Below, in pieces: positions 13,115-23,134 of a stretch of 64,000 bases of DNA (the stretch's first letter is position 1; each line of letters opens with the position of its first letter). Source of the DNA: Maratus speciosus (Eukaryota > Arthropoda > Arachnida > Araneae > Salticidae); NCBI GenBank assembly GCA_963932465.1, contig OZ010786.1, positions 273,018,411-273,082,410 of the forward strand. The letters are read 5' to 3'. Position numbers and translations under genes: made by a program. The notes under the pieces were generated by a model. That model had not been told where the DNA came from. It saw nothing but the letters and a program-made list of their open reading frames with translations, and ran no database searches.

Positions 13115-13560
13115 ATCTAGACACACGGCAGTGTGTCAGCCAAGTTCGCCTGACATAGCCGTGTGTTACATGACACGAACCATTTCGAGCTGTTTTCGTC
13201 AAATTTCGATGCTCTACTACTGAAAGACCTAGGTACTTGTTATACGAAATGCGTAGTAAGGCCACCCTAATTACTTGGAATCCAAAATTTTATAAATAAT
13301 GCATAATTAGTTTCCGAGATAATGTCATTTGAAAATGTCTGATAATCGATAATTTTATCACTGACTGACTGACAGACTCACTCATCAAAAAGATCTCATC
13401 TATCTACTGCAGCTACAGCCTTCAAATTTGGTGCGAAGTTCGTTTACACTATAAAACTAAGGAATAAAATAAAAAAAATGTGAAAATCGATGAATTACCC
13501 ACCTGGGGGTGTCCCGTTTTACTTTAACATTACGTCTATTAGGCGAAATTTTAATTTGCC
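13115..13560. repeat. Dispersed repeat, direct copy 1
   Basis: About 446 bp starting CTAGACACACGG and ending ATTTTAATTTGCC, repeated in the same orientation at 13976-14424. It contains a hairpin-forming pair (ACACACGGC and GCCGTGTGT) and a run of GACTGACTGAC-type words. No coding. Confidence 0.8.
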
Positions 13561-13975
13561 GTAGGAGGGGACGCTGTTCTGTCACCAAATACAGCCAAGT
13601 TTGTCGCCAACGTGACGATATATCGCCAAATTTGGCGACAAGAATTAGTTGCTAAAAGTGACGCCACCTTGGCGATATCTGTAACATTTCGCCAAATTCC
13701 CATACACTTCCATTTTAAACCAATCTACTTACTGGGGGTTTATCTGGGTATACTTGCTTACAGAAAATCAACAAATTGAGATATTTTAATAATTTTCTAA
13801 TATTAGCTTAAGGGATTATATTGTTTTTCAGAAACAATAAAAATTTCGAATCAATACATTTCGTTTCAAAACATGCATTCAATACATCAGTATTAAAATA
13901 TAGATTTCTACCGCAAATTGACAGCCAAATACTTTATTGTAGGAAATTTAAATTAAAATTGAATGTTGCTTGGTG
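13561..13975. repeat. Spacer with fragments of two other repeats
   Basis: Positions 13567-13715 match the inside of the Helitron-like copy at 55238-55392, sharing words such as GGCGATATATCGCC-like text and CGCCAAATTCCCATA. Positions 13859-13975 recur at 16011-16130 (core AATATAGATTTCT). The two direct copies on either side therefore enclose pieces of older repeats. Confidence 0.65.
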
Positions 13976-14424
13976 AATCTAGACACACGGCATTGTGTCA
14001 GTCAAATTCCTCTGACATGCTCGTGTGTTATATTACACGAAACATTTCGAGCTGTTTTCGCCAAATTTCGACACTCTACTACCCAAAATGTATTTGACCT
14101 ACGTACTTGTAATACGAAATTCGTAGTAAGGCCACCCTAATTACCTAGAATCCAAAATTTTATAAAAAACACATAATTAGTTTCCGAGATAATGACATTT
14201 GAAAATGTCTGATAATCGATAATTTTATCATTGACTGACTGACTCACTCATAAAAAAAATCTCATGTATCTACTGCACGTACAAATTTCAAATTTGGAGG
14301 GAAGCTCGTTTACACAATAAAACTAAGGAATAAAAAAAAATGTGAAAATAGATTAATTACCTATCTGTGGTGGTGCCCAGTTTTACATCAACATTACGTC
14401 TATTAAGCGAAATTTTAATTTGCC
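13976..14424. repeat. Dispersed repeat, direct copy 2
   Basis: Second copy of the repeat at 13115-13560, about 90% alike by eye, with small indels. The pair is separated by about 415 bp, an arrangement that a segmental duplication or two insertions of one family could give. Confidence 0.8.
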
Positions 14425-15001
14425 AAAAGAAGCGCCAAATGCTGAATCCGAGCAAAACATGCAGAAACTGATTGTTTCCTTAACTGATTGTTCACAAAAA
14501 TCATGTTTTCAGAAAGCGCATTTAAAGTTTTTATTTCGTAAAATTTATTAGAAATATCCAACCTCCTCAAAAATCTCTCGATTTATACGTTGTACCTTCC
14601 TTAATTTCAATATTGAAAGACATTATTTTTCTTTAGGTTACCTAAACATACATATCCGTTTTTTAAATAAAAACTTCTTGTTTGAGAACTGAAATTAAAA
14701 AAAAACATTCATAGCTGCACTTCCAATGATCGTACAAAGAAAACAAAAACAGTTTTGGATAACTAAATACAGTCTTTCATATGAAGCAATAAAAATAATA
14801 TGTTACATTTGCCGAGAGTTGGTTATTTAAACGTACTGGGATATTTTAAGCGCACAAGGGGATGTTGAAAATAAGCAAATTTGCTCGAATTAATGAAAAA
14901 TAACTCTAAAAATCATTTTATCTTGAAATATTCCTTTAATGAATAAGGCCTGACTCATTTGAAACTAGTCTGGTCTGAATACGATTGACATTGAGTAACT
15001 A
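14425..15001. other. AT-rich stretch without a recognised gene
   Basis: No open frame of note, no repeat structure and no terminal inverted repeats were seen. Confidence 0.4.
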
Positions 15002-15455
15002 CCGGGTGTCCTAAAAAGGACTGACTGATTTTAAAATTCAATCAATTGCAAACGGTGACAGATATTTAAAAAATTCTTGCAGGAGGGTTATGCATAATGT
15101 CAAAAGTTTTTTTACAGTGATTTTTGATTTTAGTTCGAATTACAAAAAATAGATGCCACTGCGATCGATAGACGCTAAATTCAGGGTCGATTTTTTGGCT
15201 TTTCTCTTCTTCCATGCAGAAAAAAGGAGATAAAAATGTATTGAGTGGGTCCCGAAGTACCAAAAAACGAGCCCGAATTTAGCGTCTATTGATCGCAGCG
15301 CCATCTATTTTTTGTAATTCGAACTAAAATCGAATATCACTGTAAAAAAACTTTTGACCTTATGCATAACCCTCCTGCATGAATTTTTTAAATATCTGTC
15401 ACCATTTGCAAGTTATTAAATTTTAAAATCAGTCGGTCCTTTTTAGGACACCCGG
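15002..15455. mobile_element. Palindromic Tc1/mariner-type MITE, 454 bp
   Basis: The element begins CCGGGTGTCCTAAAAAGGAC and ends with the matching complement, flanked by TA on both sides. The arms stay complementary for about 185 bp (about 15002-15185 and 15275-15455), leaving a loop near 15190-15270. No transposase. The terminal CCGGGTG resembles, but is not the same as, the end of the MITE at 2064-2700. Confidence 0.8.
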
Positions 15456-16207
15456 TACTTTCTTCCTTTAATATTCATCTATTATGAAATACCGAAAACA
15501 CTTAATGTCAAGTTTTTTTCTCCAAACCTTATCAAATTTTCAATGAACAGTTGCGGTCTTATTTTTCAAAAACTCGAGTGTTCATTTCGAAAACAGGAAA
15601 TTTTATAAAAAATTAGTGCTCTCAAAATGCGATAGTAAGATATAAACTTGAGAAAAGTTTGCAAACGAAATATCCAGTTAATTGTAGTAAAAAATTTCGG
15701 CTATAAGAAAAAAATTTATTTCCTTTTTTTCTCAGTGTTTTAATTATTTTAAATCACTTGAGAAGAATAAAGTTCCTTTTTAATTTCAAAATCATCAGAG
15801 AAAAAGAATATTTATTTAATTAAATTTGAAAATCCAGGGAGGGGCAATGTCCTTCCCCTGCACTACCTCTTTGCCGGCGCCCATGGATGTATGATACATA
15901 GTGTGGCATAAGCACATAACTTTATTTTTCACTTTCAGAACAAAAAATAAGGCCCAGCTATAGGAAATTTAATTGAAATATTTCATAGGAAAATTTAATA
16001 TAATAATAAATTCATTTCAAAACATGAATTCAATATAGCAGTATTAAAATATAGATTTCTGCCGCAAATTGATAGCCAAATACTTTGTTGTAGGAAATTT
16101 TAATTAAAATTAAATGTTGCTTGGTGAATAAAACAGTCACATGTAAACACATTAAAAAGCATTAAGTAAAGTGTCTAAATATATTGTAACTTTACAAAAA
16201 TTAATGA
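15456..16207. other. AT-rich stretch with one dispersed repeat
   Basis: Positions 16011-16130 repeat 13859-13975 at roughly 90% by eye. A GC-richer patch near 15835-15895 stands out but is too short to classify. No gene. Confidence 0.5.
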
Positions 16208-17003
16208 TATCTAACAAAAACATAACTGTGAAAAAAGGGAGTCAAGTTCATTAAAGACAATGGCAGGAAAAGAAGTGATATCTAAGTGGGGGCCAAGTTC
16301 AAATAAAATTCACTCAAACTTACCTACTGAAGTATTATAGCATTTTTTAAATTGTTTAGAAATAAAAATTATTGACAGCATATTAATAATAAGTCTAGAA
16401 CTTGGCAAGTTTTTTATAAATGGTATTTTATGTTTTAATAAAATGATGATGTTAATATTAACAACAATGGCATTATAAAATATTAATATAGTTATTATAA
16501 ACAAATGACTCATGCTAAAGATTTGATAAACCAATGAATACACAGATACACTCCCACCCGTCTTTGGTTATCCTTCTAGCACCCACCCTTCGGAAACCTC
16601 AATGCAAACAGACTAAAAGGCCTGACAAAGAGACAGATACACTTATGCTTGTTCTTTATCATCACTCTAGAGACTGCACCCCTTTAACCCTTCAGGGGCA
16701 AAGAACTTTTATTCGTGACATGCTGAAATAATTGAATCACACCAGCATTTAGAAACAAATTTATTTCAAAAATGTTAAAAGCTTCTTTTCACGTATTTAA
16801 TAAAATTAAACGTTTTAGCCCTGAATTCTGGTGTCAATGTGGTATTTTGCAGTTAAAATTAGGTGGGATACATTTTATCCCACCACACTTCAAGGGGAAG
16901 GTTTTATTTGAACTTGGTACCCACTTAGATATCACTTCTTTTCTTGCCATTGTCTTTACAGAACTTGACTCCCTTTTTTTCACAGTTATATTTTTGTTAG
17001 GTA
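16208..17003. repeat. Foldback repeat with ~100-bp arms
   Basis: Positions 16208-16310 and 16902-17003 are reverse complements at about 90% (shared core GAAGTGATATCTAAGTGGG). The 590-bp loop contains a TTAA-type MITE at 16688-16896. The arms could be two inverted copies of one repeat or the arms of a single element. Confidence 0.75.
16688..16896. mobile_element. piggyBac-like MITE, diverged copy
   Basis: TTAA at 16684-16687 precedes CCCTTCAGGGGCAAAG. The far end reads inward as CCCTTGAAG, but its TTAA is lost. The interior aligns with the MITE at 51321-51527: both have CACCAG about 60 bp in and TGGTGTCAATGTGG or TGGTG-like text about 125-140 bp in. The length (209 bp against 207) also agrees. 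Non-autonomous, no coding. Confidence 0.55.
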
Positions 17004-17285
17004 TAAAATACACCCTCAACAAACACAGCTTGTGGACCACGGACGACCATATTAGCTTTGGATCAAATTGCATAGGGGCCCACTATCATTGCCATTATAG
17101 CCAGAGATGATAGTGTGATAGTGAGCTTGACAACATAAGTGACTTGACTTTCAGATTACTCGATCGTTTTCGTCTAAAATTTATGAGCTACATTACATCT
17201 ATATTGTAAAGCAAAAACATTTTCGTGATGTTCACATCGTATTTACGGTGGCAACACCTGGCCAATAAATTTCCATTTTACTGCT

Positions 17286-17324
<39 letters not shown>

Positions 17325-17604
17325 CATTTGAACATCGCACAATTTAAATTTTTGTACCGTCGAATTGAAAGAAATGGAAATTCCAAAGGCATTGTTCAAA
17401 AACTGTATCTAAATTTACCAATTTTTATGTTTAAAAAATAATTTTGAAGCATGATTATTTAAAAAATCGACTTCTATTGCGATTATAAAATATCAACCCA
17501 TTTGCACTTAAAACAATATAAATAGTTCAGCGTTTGTTTCCTGCTAATATTCCGTAACGAAATTAAAACCTCATCAATAAATATGTAAAATAAAATATAT
17601 AAAT
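17004..17604. other. Stretch with a poly(T) run
   Basis: A run of 35 T at 17287-17321 is the only notable object. It lies about 280 bp beyond the end of the BEL/Pao relic frame. No gene is visible. Confidence 0.5.
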
Positions 17605-18420
17605 TTAACAGACATGTAATCGAACTACGCGCTTTTTGAAGCATTTAATGTTTGTACTTTCATTCCGTGCCAATGCGTCTGGCATCTCTTTATCACAAGG
17701 GTTTTTTGTATTTCTCATCGCAATGGAATTCCTCTCCTTGCTACCAAAGCAAAGAAGAGAAATGTGGCGTTTATGGCATCTTATACAAGAAAAGATCGAA
17801 TTGCACTTTCTAACGCAGTGAGTTTCCGAAACACAACTGAAACACAAGCTATAATTTTTAACAGATTTTACTCTGTCTTGTACATTTAATTTCTGGAATA
17901 TGGGCATTTAAACATACTGTAATTTTCTTTGTTACATACAACACATTTACGCACATTTCTCTGATTTAAAATCGTAATCATAGAAGTTACTTTTGAAAAG
18001 CTATTGCTTGGATGGCTTTCGCTCTGTATTTACTTTTGAAACACTTAGTGCACCTGTGTGGTCTTTCAAATATTCTAGTAACTCAGTTGAAGTCGGTAAA
18101 TTATCTCGCTTAAGATGTCTTTCCACCACATTTTAGTATTTGCATCTAACTTTTGAGCCAAAATGTATACGAACAGGGTAGTAGAAAACCCCTCAACTGT
18201 TTGTTCTGAAATATCCAACTACTTAATACACATAATTCGTAATATCTATAAGATTTAATAATGCTTTTGGGGACAACTTCTGAATTACGAGTATATTTAA
18301 ACACGTTTTAAATGCATGTAAACGTATTCTATTTTAACAACGTTGTTCTAAAAGCGAAGATGCAACATCATACTTGGAATCTACAATCTAAATGAACTGA
18401 ACAAATGTCGTCAGGTGTTT
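17605..18420 (-). pseudogene. BEL/Pao gag relic with zinc knuckles
   Basis: On the minus strand, 17605-17907 encodes a Cys/His-rich segment of the type found at the C-terminus of BEL/Pao Gag, with LCFSC, CNSIFSCIRCHKRH and a leading PIFQKLNVQDR. The same layout occurs in the better-preserved Gag at 60.3-61.5 kb. Further upstream (higher coordinates), fragments in shifting frames resemble the middle of a DUF1759-type Gag: LDISEQTVEGFS, LAQKLDAN, and LPTSTELLEYLKDH. In-frame stops and at least two frameshifts break it. No LTRs or pol remain. It differs clearly from the 55.6-kb element, so it comes from another lineage. Confidence 0.7.
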
Positions 18421-19945
18421 CGTTAATTTTCATATTTTCTCTGATTAAACATTAATTTAATTTTCTGTACATACTTTATAAAATGATTCAAATAACTCAG
18501 TAAATGTTATAAAACATCTTTATATTTCTCTTATATAAGAACGAGTTCACTTGGCTTTAATTACGTACCTAACAATTTTTCTTTCAACTTTTGCCGATTC
18601 GTTTTATTTGTTTTCTTTTAAGCTTTCAATTCTTTCATACGCATTTTCAAAATTATAACGTTTATGGATACACTTACCCCTCTTGAGCCTTTAGTAAATT
18701 AATCCTTAGTTAGCACAATTAAAATGTACTCTTCCCTCTTAAATTTTTTTTTTCAAAACTATAAGCACTGATCGCAGCTTTGATCCTTGAATGGCAGTGA
18801 TAGCTCACTCATCATATAAGCCTATTTCTCCGACATGAATGACAGACAGTTATATTCCGTCACCATAGAACAAAAAACATGCTTTGTTACATAAATAAAA
18901 CTCTATGCAGTTCTCACTCTAAGGAAGGTCGCACAATGTGGGTATGCAAGCAAGATAAATTGCGTCTTAGGAGAAGAAACAGATAGAAACAAAGAATAGA
19001 ACCTATCTGAAAGCTTTTATTTTCTCCTAAATTGCGCTTCATGCTGCTTTTGTGGCCGCAGTGCAACTGTTATCTCTAATAACTTAATTTCAAATTCATA
19101 AAAACTACAATTGTAGTTATCATAGCATTAAACTGCAGTTCAAAGCGACAAAATAACTCGGATTCAAAGATTACAAACAGCAGTTCCATAATCAAAACTT
19201 TAATATATACTAAACATTATTACTCCTTTATATTTTCGTCAGAAAGAGTATATGACATCATTGGGCCCAAGCGCGCAACATAAAATAAATGTATAAAGCA
19301 ATAAACAACACTAAATGATTTACAAAATTATTAGAACATCAATAAATATTACTTAGCAATTTACAAAAATGATTATGATAGCAACAAATCTCACTAATTG
19401 AATGGAAAAAGTACTTTACTTAATTTTTGATTAATTTATGATATCTAAATTGTATTTATCGATAACAGCAACACTACCTGACTACCTTAAATAACACTGT
19501 TTATTCAAATCGAGGGCTTTCAAATACCTTTTTGTTTTCGAACTACATAGCTTCAAACACAACTTAAACGGAAATAAAACTTTTTATAAACATTCTAATC
19601 TCGACACACAGAATAATTATTTCCAGTTTGGACTGAATTTTGGCATCATCTGTTATTTTAATAGGACCTTAAAACATATATTTTATCAAACAGTCGTACG
19701 TAAAAAGAGTTCATTGAGATATCGATTACTCGCTGTTGTTGCAGCCACTAAAACTAATAACAGTAACTGAAAATAGGCTAAATATTGTCCTTAAAGTGTT
19801 CACTACTGGTATAATTACCTTATTTTGAGATTTTTAATCTTTCTGAATTTTTCAATTCCCTCGGTAATATCACGCTTTTTATTTTGCTATAAAGGCATGC
19901 GATAACGATAATCTAGTGTACTATAAGACAGCTGTGAAAGAGCGC
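18421..19945. other. AT-rich stretch without a recognised gene
   Basis: No domain, repeat or terminal structure was found. The sequence is ordinary AT-rich intergenic text up to the Penelope-like element. Confidence 0.4.
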
Positions 19946-20202
19946 TTAACAGATTAAGTTAAATAAGGATATAAAAAGTGACATAATATCTTTATTAAGA
20001 TTAACGATCGTTTTGTCGCGCAAACGGCGACATTATCAAAATCATTCTCGATAGAAAATATTTTCAAATAATTTAAAAACAATAAACATAGTAAACAATG
20101 TCACGAGACATGATGCATAATGGAAAACATTGCAACACTGACCGCATGGAAAGTATTGATGAAAATATGAAAACTACACTAAAGAATGCTCTTAATCTTG
20201 TA

Positions 20203-21690
20203 CACTGGTTTCCAAAAATTAAGGAAAAACAACAAAAGTAGCGATTACTCAAAATGTTACAAGTAGATTTTAATAAAACTGAGACACAATGTACAACACA
20301 TAGTAATGTATTAAATAACATTAAAAGAAATTACCAGACGATTGTGGTGTTTAAGAAATTAATACAATTATAAAATAAACAAAATAAATGTCTCTGTTTG
20401 GTATAGGAAAAGTCCCTTTAATATGGAGTATGATCACCCCTAGAAGCAATACAGCACTTACAGCGAAGTTGATACTGTCAATTATGCGATCGGTAACTTC
20501 GCTGGGAAGTACTGGCCATTGCTTTTGTAAAGCAGTTGTGAGCGTGGCAAGAGTTTGAGGAGGGGTGTTGAGAGCAGAGACACATCTTCCTAAAGCATCC
20601 CAAAGATGCTCGATGGGATTCAAGTCCAGTGATCGCGCAGGTCATTCCATGCGCTGAATTGTTTGATGCTGAAGATAATCTTCTACGATGTGAACCCTGT
20701 GCGGCCTAGAGTTATCGCCCTGTAACAGGAAATCATTACCAATTGCACCGGCATAAGGGTGCAGATAAGCATCAAGAAAGTTATCTCTATAGACATGAGC
20801 ATTCACAGTTTCACGTGGTAAGACATGGAGGTCTGTACGTCCGCCCAAAGAGATACTATCCCAAACACAGAGGCTGCCTCCTCCATACGAATCTCTTTGA
20901 ATGTTTGATGAATGATAGCGTGTTTCCTGTTCTCTCCTAATCAAACAATGCCTACTATCGCTTTGGAGGCTAAACTGGAACTCATTTGTGACGAGAACAT
21001 GCCTCCATTGATAAGTCGTCCATTGTACATGTTGACGTGCCCACCTTAAACGTTCCCTCCGGAGACATGAAGTCAGCGGCACATAAATATCTGGTATCGT
21101 GTAAAGACTACCTTCATGAAGCTTTCTACGCACAGTAGACGTTGATACCAACTTTCCAGTGGCTACAGCAAGGACGGATTTAAGATGAGAGGGGGTTACT
21201 GGTCTATTCCTTCGTACACATAACCGCAAATATCGGTCATCGGTGCTTGTCGTAACTCTTGCTAGTCCTTTGCTGAACCTTGAGACCGAACCAGTGCTTT
21301 TAAATTGTTGCCAAAGCCTATGAGCAACAGAAGGACTCACATTTAGCCATCTGGCCACCACTGTCTGACTTTGGCCTACATCCAATCTTCCAATAGCTTT
21401 ATATCGCAGTTATGCGGACAAATAATACCTCGAGGTCATACTAATGAATTGGCTATCTCAGTTTTCTTATCTTATATAATCACAGCAACACCAGCAGCCG
21501 TACTCTCTAGCATGCATTTTTATGAACCGCACAGATGACGTAATCCGATTGCAGCACCACTAATTTGCATTTTGTAATTTTAATCAGCATCTTTTAGTTA
21601 ACAACATATCCAAATTTCATACGAATAGGTTAATTTTTGAACGAGTTATCGCTCTTTTTGTGATTTTTCCTTAATTTTTGCAAACCAGTG
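20203..21690 (-). mobile_element. Tc1-like transposon, 1,488 bp
   Basis: Both ends read CACTGGTTT(C/G)CAAAAATT and continue as recognisable inverted repeats for about 50 bp. TA is duplicated at 20201-20202 and 21691-21692. The transposase lies on the minus strand. The insertion point is inside the Penelope RT codon series, so this element is younger than that one. Its ends are shared with the palindrome at 33545-34683. Confidence 0.92.
20351..21439 (-). pseudogene. Tc1-like transposase (DD34E), inactivated
   Basis: An ATG at 21437-21439 opens a frame broken by TAA at 21410-21412 and TGA at 20642-20644; both sides stay in one frame. The N-terminus has the paired-type helix-turn-helix (GQSQTVVARWLNVSPSVAHRLW). 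The catalytic domain follows with LVTNEFQF, where the first catalytic Asp of the usual (S/T)DE block is Asn. Then come GDNSRPH (second Asp) and DLNPIEHLWD (Glu). There are 34 residues between the last two, the Tc1 spacing. The TGA replaces the Trp expected just before PARS. With two nonsense codons and a lost catalytic residue the copy cannot move itself. Confidence 0.9.
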
Positions 21691-22159
21691 TAGTTAATAA
21701 TAATTGTTTCACTTTCGGCGACAAAATCTACAAACAAAATAACGGAGCTCCAATGGGTTCTCCTATATCAGGATTATAAGCTGAATTCATATTACGACCG
21801 CTTGAAATATATATATATATAAATTGGATCATACTCCCCATGCATGGACCAGATACGTAGACGATATTTTCATCATATGGCAACATGCTCAATAACTCGT
21901 TAAACCAGATTAATAGCCTTGATTCTAAAATTAAATTTAAATTGGAAATAGAACAAAATGGCACGCTTCCTTATTTAGATGTATTACTAATCAAGACGCA
22001 CCAAGGAATAGAACATTTTGTTTACAGAAAACCCATAGCCAGTCAATCCATTATCCCCCATAATGCTCAAGCACCTTTTTCATACAAACTTTCTGCATTT
22101 AGACACTCTATTCATAGAGCTTTCACAGTTTGTTCCCCCGAGCAGTTAAATACTAAATA

Positions 22160-22743
22160 AATAAAATATATGATATTGCAAGAAACAATGGATACAAAGA
22201 AAGCATCATAGAAAAATTAATTAAGAGCTTGAAAAATAAAAAGAAAAGAAATTTCAACCACAAAATTCCATGTTATCCACTTTACAATATTTTCCTGGTT
22301 TCTTCGAACGTTTGAAATATAAACACAATAAATTCAATATCTCCCTAGTCGCAAAACCTTCTATGAAATTAAAAAATATAGTATGTAAGAAAATAGATCC
22401 AATTGAGCCAAACCATTTATTAGGGGTATACGAAATACCTTTCACCAAAGAATATGGAACAAAGCAGTTTTATATAGGTATGACAAGTAGAAAACTTAAA
22501 ACTAGAATCAAAGAACATATAGCAGACATCTAATACAACAGAAGAGCCACAGCTTTGGCCAGATTATGCAGCGGGGAACCTTTACAGATCGATTTTAAAA
22601 ATAGCAAGTTAGTTTATACATCAAGATTTTATTTACCATCCATAATCCGAGAATCAATAGAGATATTTGTATGCAACAAGAATATCTGCAATGATTCAGT
22701 GTCCCTTGATTTACCTGAAATTTGGAAAGAGATGCTATGTTAA
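22160..22743 (+). pseudogene. GIY-YIG endonuclease domain of the Penelope-like element
   Basis: The stretch from about 22270 carries GVYEIPF (GIY equivalent), then FYIGMTSRKLKTRIKEH (YIG plus the conserved Arg and downstream residues), the nuclease signature that most Penelope-like elements fuse to the RT. The frame has one TAA at 22531-22533 and then continues in phase to LPEIWKEMLC before stopping at 22741-22743. A linker (22160-22270) in another frame joins it to the RT. In family members this domain nicks the chromosomal target. Confidence 0.85.
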
Positions 22744-22764
22744 TTTTAGTAAAAATAGTAAAAA

Positions 22765-23134
22765 TTAATCCACGCTCACCAATAGCCAAGATAATTTTAT
22801 TTTTATTTTATGTTTTGCAATGTTTTTCCTTATGCATGTTGTCTCGTGACATTGCTTACCATGTTATTGTTTTTTTTTTTTTTAAATTATGTGAAAATTA
22901 ATCCACGCTCACAAATAGCTAATTTAATTTTAATTTAATTTTATGTTTGCAATGTTTTTCATTATGCATCATGTCTCATGACATTGTTTACTATGTTTAT
23001 TGTTTTTAAATTATGTAAAAATATTTTTTATCGTGAATGATTTTGAAAATGTTGTCGTATGTGCGACGAAACGATCGTCAACATTAATAAAGATATTATA
23101 TTACTTTTTATAGCATTATTTAACTTAATCTGTT
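22765..23134 (+). repeat. Duplicated 3' tail of the Penelope-like element
   Basis: A block starting AAAATTAATCCACGCTCAC occurs at about 22762-22875 and again at about 22889-23007, each including GACATTG(C/T)TTAC. The second copy continues to about 23134, and this part is inverted at 19946-20135. Tandem partial tails are common at Penelope-like 3' ends. Confidence 0.8.

Larger units (their letters stand above)
20134..22160 (+). pseudogene. Penelope-like reverse transcriptase, truncated and interrupted
   Basis: The frame opens at 20134 and runs 23 codons (NTDRMESIDEN onward) to 20202, where Tc1 is inserted. It resumes at 21693 in the same phase once the insertion and one TA are discounted. Family motifs follow: NNGAPMGSPISGL (about 21738-21776), the catalytic box RYVDDIFIIW (YVDD at 21854-21865), and GTLPYLDVLL. 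Breaks: TAA at 21777-21779, a frameshift at the TA repeat near 21805-21822, and another near 21885. The N-terminal half of the RT is missing. It would have copied the element's RNA at a nicked target. Confidence 0.85.
19946..23134 (+). mobile_element. Penelope-like element with inverted 3' tail, split by Tc1
   Basis: The core is the C-terminal part of a Penelope-type reverse transcriptase followed by a GIY-YIG endonuclease and an untranslated tail. The tail (22947-23133) is present again, inverted, at the left edge (19946-20135). There it joins directly to mid-RT coding sequence beginning at 20134. An inverted tail attached to a 5'-truncated copy is a known arrangement in Penelope-like elements. 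A Tc1-like transposon (20203-21690) sits inside the RT. The element has frameshifts and stops and cannot be autonomous. Confidence 0.85.

Noticed and set aside
16772..17110. Overlapping 112- and 79-codon frames on opposite strands
   Set aside because: They fall on the MITE and foldback arm; the frames reflect inverted repeats, not a gene.
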